DNA of 64,000 bases. It comes from CAZEMR01 sp964513465. Lineage in GTDB: Bacteria; Bacteroidota; Ignavibacteria; Kapaibacteriales; UBA2268. Positions 59,146-64,000 of this stretch are shown here, in pieces; position 1 is the first letter of the stretch; each line of letters opens with the position of its first letter. Location: NCBI GenBank assembly GCA_964513465.1, contig CAZEMR010000001.1, forward strand, positions 1 through 64,000, written 5' to 3'. The notes beneath the pieces were generated by a model, which had not been told where the DNA came from, did no database searches, and was given only the letters and a program-made list of their open reading frames with translations. The translations under genes and the position numbers were made by a program.

Positions 59146-60630
59146 ATGGCTGATGAAAGCAAAAAGAGCAGAACCTGGATTTACTGGGTTTTGTTCATAG
59201 TTACCGTCATTGCCGTTTTCTTTATCGGTATGCTCAGTACTTCGATAATCGAGCGCCGCGCCGAACGCGTAGCAAAGCTGCAGCCGGTGGCCGATATCGG
59301 CGAATGGGAAACCGACAACAGCGTCTGGGGGCGCAATTATCCCCGCGAATACGAATCATGGCTGGAGCAGAAAGACACTTCGTTCCATAGCAAATACGGC
59401 GGCTCCGCCGAGATCAATTACCTTGATAAATATCCTGAAATGGTCGTGCTCTGGGCCGGCTATGGGTTCTCGAAGGGATATAATCAGGGCCGCGGACATG
59501 TTTATACAATTAAGGATATACGCGAGATACTTCGCACAGGCGGAGTAGAATCAAGCTCAATGCCCGCAACATGCTGGACATGTAAAAGTTCCGACGTACC
59601 CCGCTTAATGAACAAATACGGTGTTGCCGAATTTTACGATGGCAAATGGATAGAAAAAGGCGCCGAAGTAACCCACCCGATGGGATGCCTCGACTGTCAC
59701 GATCCGCAGACCATGAACCTGCGCATCTCACGCCCTGCTCTGATCGAAGCGTTGGAGCGCCGCGGAAAAAAGATGGAAGACTTTACTCATCAGGAAATGC
59801 GTTCGCTCGTATGTGCGCAGTGCCATGTGGAATATTATTTCCAAAAAGACGGCAATTATCTTGCATTCCCATGGGACGACGGATTCTCCGCAGATTCGAT
59901 GGAATATTATTATGACAAAATTGAATTCACCGACTGGGTGCATAAGCTAAGCAAAGCGCCAATGCTAAAAGCCCAGCATCCGGATTACGAATTCTATCTG
60001 ACAGGCATCCACGCCAAAAGAGGCGTAGCCTGCGCCGACTGCCATATGCCATACAAGGTATCAGGAGGCGTGAAATTTACCGATCATCATATTCAGAGCC
60101 CGCTGAATAATGTTGCCAATTCATGCCAGGTCTGCCACCGCGAGAGCAAGGAAACACTTGTGCAAAATGTATATGACATTCAGGACAAAATCCGCGAAAT
60201 TCGCGCGATCACAGAGGAAACACTTGCTAAAACTCATATCGACGCTCAGAAGGCATGGGAAGCCGGAGCAACCAGTGAAGAAATGGCCCCTGTGCTGAAG
60301 CATATCCGTCATGCACAATGGCGCTGGGACTATGCGGCAGCCGCTAACAGTATGGGATTCCACTCGCCGCTCGAAACTATGCGCGTATTGGCCACCTCGA
60401 TCGAGCGCGCCGAGAAAGCGCGAGGAATGCTATCGACAATTCTGGTATCTCACGGCCAGAGCTGGCCCGCCGATTATCCTGATATTTCCACCCGACTAAA
60501 AGCCCAACAGTATATTGGTCTGGATATGGAATTTTTGATCAAGGATAAAGAGAAATTCCTGAATACAGTCGTAAAGGAATGGGAGAAAGAGGCTGCCACG
60601 AAAAAAACGGAAACCCAAAAAGCCGAATGA
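59146..60630 (+). CDS. nrfA: Cytochrome c nitrite reductase catalytic subunit NrfA
   Basis: NrfA reduces nitrite to ammonium with six electrons and also reduces nitric oxide and hydroxylamine. The 494-residue protein keeps an uncleaved N-terminal helix (12-32). It has five haem sites: the catalytic Cys143-Trp-Thr-Cys146-Lys147 and four CxxCH at 181-185, 223-227, 296-300 and 327-331. The Cys-His-Val-Glu-Tyr-Tyr segment carries the active-site Tyr. Lysine as catalytic haem ligand marks the classical type. AGGAG precedes ATG. A two-way terminator follows. Confidence 0.97.
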   Translation: MADESKKSRTWIYWVLFIVTVIAVFFIGMLSTSIIERRAERVAKLQPVADIGEWETDNSVWGRNYPREYESWLEQKDTSFHSKYGGSAEINYLDKYPEMVVLWAGYGFSKGYNQGRGHVYTIKDIREILRTGGVESSSMPATCWTCKSSDVPRLMNKYGVAEFYDGKWIEKGAEVTHPMGCLDCHDPQTMNLRISRPALIEALERRGKKMEDFTHQEMRSLVCAQCHVEYYFQKDGNYLAFPWDDGFSADSMEYYYDKIEFTDWVHKLSKAPMLKAQHPDYEFYLTGIHAKRGVACADCHMPYKVSGGVKFTDHHIQSPLNNVANSCQVCHRESKETLVQNVYDIQDKIREIRAITEETLAKTHIDAQKAWEAGATSEEMAPVLKHIRHAQWRWDYAAAANSMGFHSPLETMRVLATSIERAEKARGMLSTILVSHGQSWPADYPDISTRLKAQQYIGLDMEFLIKDKEKFLNTVVKEWEKEAATKKTETQKAE

Positions 60631-60660
60631 TCCATTCCGATTATTTAATTAATATATAAA

Positions 60661-60706
60661 AAATGGCTGTCCACCGATTCCGGCGAGGGCAGCCATTATA
60701 TTTTTT
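60661..60706. terminator. Bidirectional terminator between nrfA and the Cache lipoprotein
   Basis: AATGGCTG-n-CC and GG-n-CAGCCATT arms form a stem of about 10 bp, with T-rich flanks on both strands. It serves both nrfA (plus) and the Cache gene (minus). Confidence 0.85.
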
Positions 60707-60726
60707 GATTTATACTGATTCGAAAT

Positions 60727-61623
60727 TTATTTCAGATAAAGACCGTCGCCAATAAAAAGATCGGTGCCTGGAATAGGTTCGACATAGCCAATTTTCTTTG
60801 CATCCTTGCCGGTCAGAGGATTATTCCAGTAATATTCCACAAATCCGCCGCCTTTTTTGGCAGCTTCGGCGAGATTACGAATCACATAATTTCCCTCTTC
60901 GTCCTGCTTATCCCACAAATCAACTCCGACGATGTCTTTCTGAATCGGGTGTGCCACGCAAACGCCTTCCATATTATAAATATAGAAATATCCGCTGTTG
61001 TCCGGATAAAACCGGATGTCTTCGATATAACTGCGCACGATGGCCAGTTGGTTTGTTTTATAGCTCGAATCACGGAGGATGCTTCCCAGCCCCACTGCCG
61101 TGTTGTGAACAGCAGTTTGTGCGATTGTCTTATGACACTCATATTCGCTTTCAGTGTTTTCGAGTGGCTTCAGATTGGCATGAGCGATCCATTTCCACTT
61201 GTCGCCGGTATTGAGCCAGACTGTCTGGCGAACTGCAGGGCTCGACGAAAGGCGCTCGTTGTTGATCGTTTCGGCAACGGATATGGTATAGGTTACCACT
61301 AATACATCGCCATTGCGGGTAGTAATAAAATTGTCGAGAGTATAATCATTAATGTTCAGCTTTTTGATAAGATCAATTTCTTCACTTCGTGATCGGGCGC
61401 CATCTGAATGAACCGACTGAAACCCTTGAGCAATGGAATTTTCGATCTCGGTCCAGTTTTTGTCCCCCATGTGTTTCCACATATCGCGAACGAGCTGCTC
61501 GCCCAGATCGGAGTTATCATCCGGATAAGAATTCTCGCTGCAGGCAGATATGCTAAATATTAGCATTGTAGATAAAACAAAAGCAATCAGGTGTGTGGGA
61601 AAAAGGGTAGTTTTTTTCGTCAT
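60727..61623 (-). CDS. Lipoprotein with SnoaL/NTF2-like domain and Cache sensor domain
   Basis: A 298-residue lipoprotein; the lipobox is Ile-Ser-Ala-Cys (Cys28). Residues about 40-155 form an NTF2/SnoaL-like domain (Trp-Lys-His-Met-Gly-Asp-Lys-Asn-Trp, and a later strand ending in Lys-Trp-Lys-Trp-Ile-Ala-His). Residues about 180-298 are a Cache domain with Gly-Tyr-Phe-Tyr-Ile-Tyr, His-Pro, Gly-Gly-Gly-Phe and the typical end Gly-Asp-Gly-Leu-Tyr. The Cache domain normally senses small ligands. There is no TM output domain, so it may bind a ligand at the membrane surface. It is convergent with nrfA. AGGAG precedes ATG. Confidence 0.78.
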   Translation of the reverse strand: MTKKTTLFPTHLIAFVLSTMLIFSISACSENSYPDDNSDLGEQLVRDMWKHMGDKNWTEIENSIAQGFQSVHSDGARSRSEEIDLIKKLNINDYTLDNFITTRNGDVLVVTYTISVAETINNERLSSSPAVRQTVWLNTGDKWKWIAHANLKPLENTESEYECHKTIAQTAVHNTAVGLGSILRDSSYKTNQLAIVRSYIEDIRFYPDNSGYFYIYNMEGVCVAHPIQKDIVGVDLWDKQDEEGNYVIRNLAEAAKKGGGFVEYYWNNPLTGKDAKKIGYVEPIPGTDLFIGDGLYLK

Positions 61624-61798
61624 TTTGTCTCCTGCTTTAGTAAGAAGATGGTTATAAGAACTAAACTATAATATAATAAATAACTTAAAAGAATAAAAGA
61701 ATCTTCGGTAAAAAATTCTTCATTTATTAGGATTCCAATATAATTCCTGAATTTGCGTTAAAATTATTTGTGATAATATATATAACAGGAAAAATGCG

Positions 61799-62368
61799 AT
61801 GGCAGTATTACCAATATATAACAGCTTTCATCCCGTATTAAAAGAAAAATCAGTGAGAATCGAAGCAATCGACGAGCGTATCAGCAGACTCATAGACGAT
61901 ATGTTCGAAACGCTCCATAATGTATCAAATGGTGTGGGGCTTGCGTCCAATCAGGTCGGCGCCACAGACCGTGTGGTGGTAATCGATCTCTCGGTCGATG
62001 AAGATTTGCCACAGCGTCCGCCGATTGTAATGATTAATCCTGAAATCGTAGAATTTTCTGAATACGAAGAAGAAGATCCCGAGGGCTGCCTGAGTGTGCC
62101 CGGCATTTTTGAAAAAGTCAGCAGGCCGGAGGCAATCAAAGTGAAATATTTTGATCGCAATATGAATGAAGTCGTCGAGAATGTGAGCGGATTCCTCGCC
62201 AGGGTAATGCAACACGAGATCGACCATCTGAATGGAATTCTTTTCTACGAAAAAGTGACCCCTCTGCGCAGAACGCTTTTGAAAAGCAAGCTGAAAAAAA
62301 TTAAGCGGGGAGATATTGAAGCGGACTACCCCATGGTTAACGCAGACAATACGAGCTATACACCATAA
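61799..62368 (+). CDS. def: Peptide deformylase
   Basis: Def removes the formyl group from new proteins. The 189-residue enzyme has all three motifs: Gly-Val-Gly-Leu-Ala-Ser-Asn-Gln (near 41-48), Glu-Gly-Cys-Leu-Ser (near 97-101) and Gln-His-Glu-Ile-Asp-His (near 139-144), which form the metal site. The second position of the first motif differs slightly from the usual Ala-Ala-x-Gln. A clear terminator follows. fmt is not in the window. Confidence 0.96.
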   Translation: MAVLPIYNSFHPVLKEKSVRIEAIDERISRLIDDMFETLHNVSNGVGLASNQVGATDRVVVIDLSVDEDLPQRPPIVMINPEIVEFSEYEEEDPEGCLSVPGIFEKVSRPEAIKVKYFDRNMNEVVENVSGFLARVMQHEIDHLNGILFYEKVTPLRRTLLKSKLKKIKRGDIEADYPMVNADNTSYTP

Positions 62369-62373
62369 AAATT

Positions 62374-62411
62374 AAGCGGATGAGTCAAATATGGCCCATC
62401 CGCTTTTTTTT
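62374..62411. terminator. Terminator after def
   Basis: AAGCGGATG (62374-62382) and CATCCGCTT (62397-62405) pair perfectly over 9 bp, followed by eight T residues on plus. On minus the T-run is weaker, but it may also serve the gene at 62424. Confidence 0.88.
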
Positions 62412-62423
62412 GGAAAATATATA

Positions 62424-63794
62424 TTATTTCTGAATAATTATCTTCCGGGTGGAAATCATTTCGCCGCTCGATATCCTAAGCATATATACTCCCGAATTAA
62501 TTTCACCGCCGAGTGGTATCTGCACCACCTGCGCACCTGCGGGCAAATACCGTGACATCGACATCACAGGATTGCCAAGCATATCGCAGATCGCAAATTC
62601 AACGCTGCCGCCGATTGGATTATCCCAGCTTATATTAATCTGCGAATTCGCAGGCTGTGGGTATAACGAGTAAATCGCGTCTTTAGCGCCATTATTTTCA
62701 TTAACCCCGGCAATCAGATAGTCCGACTGATAGAGGCCATCGCCATAAACCGATGCCAGCACCTGGAATCCGTCATCACTTACTGCCCAGTTAGGAATAG
62801 CAACTTTGTTGACAAATCCTTCCGGCATTCCATTATTCGAGGGTTCCCACTGCTTGCCGTATTTGCTGCTGATCCATACGCCGTCCTCGCCGCAGGCCGC
62901 CGCCATATACTCCGGATGTTCGGGATGCTGGGCTATGTCATAAACCTGCAGTCCGTATCCGCCGGTGAATTCCCAGGTCATGCCTGCGTCTGTGGTGCGG
63001 TATATGCCTTTGCCGATGCCCTTGCCGCTGGTGGCTATCGAATCCAGTCCGCATATAAATATATCCTGTCCCTCGAGCGAAGGTACGATGCTGAGTACAC
63101 GATAATCCTTGATAGATTCACCGCGTTGCTCCCATGACTGTGTGGCATTAATAAAAGTCCATACGCCGCTGGCATATTTGCCATCAGCGCCGAACAGCAC
63201 TGTTGATCCGCCCTGGTTGTCTTTTGCCAGGCAGCGCGACTGAATCTCGAGTTCTTCGGTCTGGTAGCAATTTTCGAAGCCGTCCTCGGTGAAGACTATG
63301 CCATGAGCGGAATTAACAGCCGATACCAGTAGATGCTCATCATTGCTCATTTCTATCATATCCAGCGCCTGATAGGAATTTTTGCAGCCATACTCATCTG
63401 TTGTCCATGTTTCGCCGCCGTCGTAAGAGCGTGCCATGTAGCCCTTCATAAGCTCGGCGACAGATGCGTACATTGTATTCGGATTGAGAGAGCTTTTGAA
63501 AATTTTCTGAACGGAATAGCCGACCAGTCGGTAGTCGTCAAAGCTCTGGCCGCGATTGGTACTAATCAGATATCCATTGCCCGCGCTGGGGAAAATCGAA
63601 GCATCGTCGATTATGGTTTCAACTGCGTCGGAGGCTACTATCAGCAGATCGGGACTGACCGCATCCACATAAATATCATTGATATAAGGATTAGTGCCGC
63701 CGATTTTCTGCCAATTCTGAGCAATCGCAGTCGTAGTGAAAACCGCCACAGTAAATACGATAAAAATCATAAGCTTGGTAAGGTTTTTCGTCAT
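62424..63794 (-). CDS. Secreted BNR/sortilin-like repeat protein with T9SS sorting domain
   Basis: A 456-residue exported protein. The signal peptide (1-25) ends at Ala-Ile-Ala-Gln. Residues 30-360 contain repeated motifs such as Ser-Thr-Asn-Arg-Gly-Gln-Ser-Phe, Ser-Tyr-Asp-Gly-Gly-Glu-Thr-Trp and Thr-Asp-Ala-Gly-Met-Thr-Trp, the Asp-box pattern of BNR/VPS10-like beta-propellers. The C-terminal 80 residues begin Leu-Tyr-Pro-Gln-Pro-Ala-Asn and end with Gly-Val-Tyr-Met-Leu-Arg, typical of type IX sorting domains. It probably binds glycans or proteins outside the cell. No catalytic residue was identified. Confidence 0.84.
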   Translation of the reverse strand: MTKNLTKLMIFIVFTVAVFTTTAIAQNWQKIGGTNPYINDIYVDAVSPDLLIVASDAVETIIDDASIFPSAGNGYLISTNRGQSFDDYRLVGYSVQKIFKSSLNPNTMYASVAELMKGYMARSYDGGETWTTDEYGCKNSYQALDMIEMSNDEHLLVSAVNSAHGIVFTEDGFENCYQTEELEIQSRCLAKDNQGGSTVLFGADGKYASGVWTFINATQSWEQRGESIKDYRVLSIVPSLEGQDIFICGLDSIATSGKGIGKGIYRTTDAGMTWEFTGGYGLQVYDIAQHPEHPEYMAAACGEDGVWISSKYGKQWEPSNNGMPEGFVNKVAIPNWAVSDDGFQVLASVYGDGLYQSDYLIAGVNENNGAKDAIYSLYPQPANSQINISWDNPIGGSVEFAICDMLGNPVMSMSRYLPAGAQVVQIPLGGEINSGVYMLRISSGEMISTRKIIIQK

Positions 63795-64000
63795 TGGGAG
63801 TTCCAGAAATTATATTTAACAAAATGATTGATTTTCAGAATTTTGAATCAATAATATGAAATTATATGAATTATTCCTAAGAAAAAAGTATGCCGGAAAA
63901 TAAACTGAAAATTAATTTGTTACATTCGGGATAATGTATAAATTAGTATAAAATTATATCATAAATCTCCCGCTTGCACTACGATGAACGCCCGAGAAAT
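63795..64000. other. AT-rich right-edge region without recognised gene
   Basis: About 200 bp upstream of the BNR gene. No ORF over 60 residues, hairpin or repeat stands out. The last 30 bases are less AT-rich and may belong to a neighbouring gene outside the window. Confidence 0.5.

Noticed and set aside
1..64000. tRNA, rRNA, CRISPR array, prophage or insertion sequence
   Set aside because: I looked in all spacers on both strands and saw no cloverleaf, repeat-spacer array, integrase or transposase; a covariance-model scan would be needed to exclude small RNAs.

Overview
The window is an ordinary-looking stretch of bacterial chromosome from the Bacteroidota/FCB side of the tree. It probably comes from a deep lineage such as Ignavibacteria or Kapabacteria, but that placement is inference. 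Supporting signs are three secreted proteins with C-terminal sorting regions like those used by type IX secretion, several genes without a Shine-Dalgarno sequence, promoters that match the Bacteroidota form (TTTG, 19-21 nt, TAnnTTTG), and strongly AT-rich spacers between genes of middling GC. I see no tRNA, rRNA, CRISPR array, integrase, transposase or prophage gene. About 57 protein genes are supported, plus one cut off at the left edge.

Layout. 1-300: end of an unidentified gene, a terminator and REP-like repeats. 284-8195 (minus): DUF5655 nuclease-like protein, TrmH, small membrane protein, NuoD, deoxyhypusine-synthase-like protein, rhomboid-like pseudoprotease, NuoE, and the squalene-pathway pair HpnD and HpnC. 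8261-10465 (minus): PpiD/SurA foldase. 10770-13970 (plus): MBL hydrolase, Rieske protein, QueG and thioredoxin reductase. 14022-19083 (minus): OmpA/VWA lipoprotein, a ClpB-like protein holding only the C-terminal half, and a secreted PKD-like protein. 19374-27866 (plus): SucD, Ndk, Nudix hydrolase, a secreted unknown, a GAF/degenerate-GGDEF protein, RNase R and riboflavin synthase. 27876-39234 (minus): DsbD, HprK, HPF, outer-membrane protein, GNAT, AccD, an unknown, two bPH2 membrane proteins, FtsW and MurD. 39540-42021 (plus): FumC and MurB. 42022-54611 (mostly minus): Usp, a giant S8 protease, TsaD, CinA, ribosomal protein S1, amidohydrolase, ferredoxin and GT2, with a small DUF6356 protein on plus. 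54756-60630: a nitrogen-oxide module. 60727-63794: Cache lipoprotein, peptide deformylase and a secreted BNR-type protein.

The most coherent functional unit is 54756-61623. A 4Fe-4S protein, a cupin and hybrid cluster protein (Hcp) form an operon on the minus strand. An Rrf2-family regulator with three Cys and one His is divergent from it, followed by NrfH and NrfA (nitrite to ammonium) and a Cache-domain lipoprotein. The divergent spacer holds two matching inverted repeats (AGAC-N6-GTCT, centres 26 bp apart) next to a good Bacteroidota -7 element. This reads as a nitrosative-stress and nitrite-ammonification regulon. I found no convincing wholly new multi-gene system. The best leads are this operator pair, the ClpB half-protein, the rhomboid and GGDEF proteins with lost active sites, the bacterial deoxyhypusine-synthase homologue, and the SnoaL-like/Cache lipoprotein.
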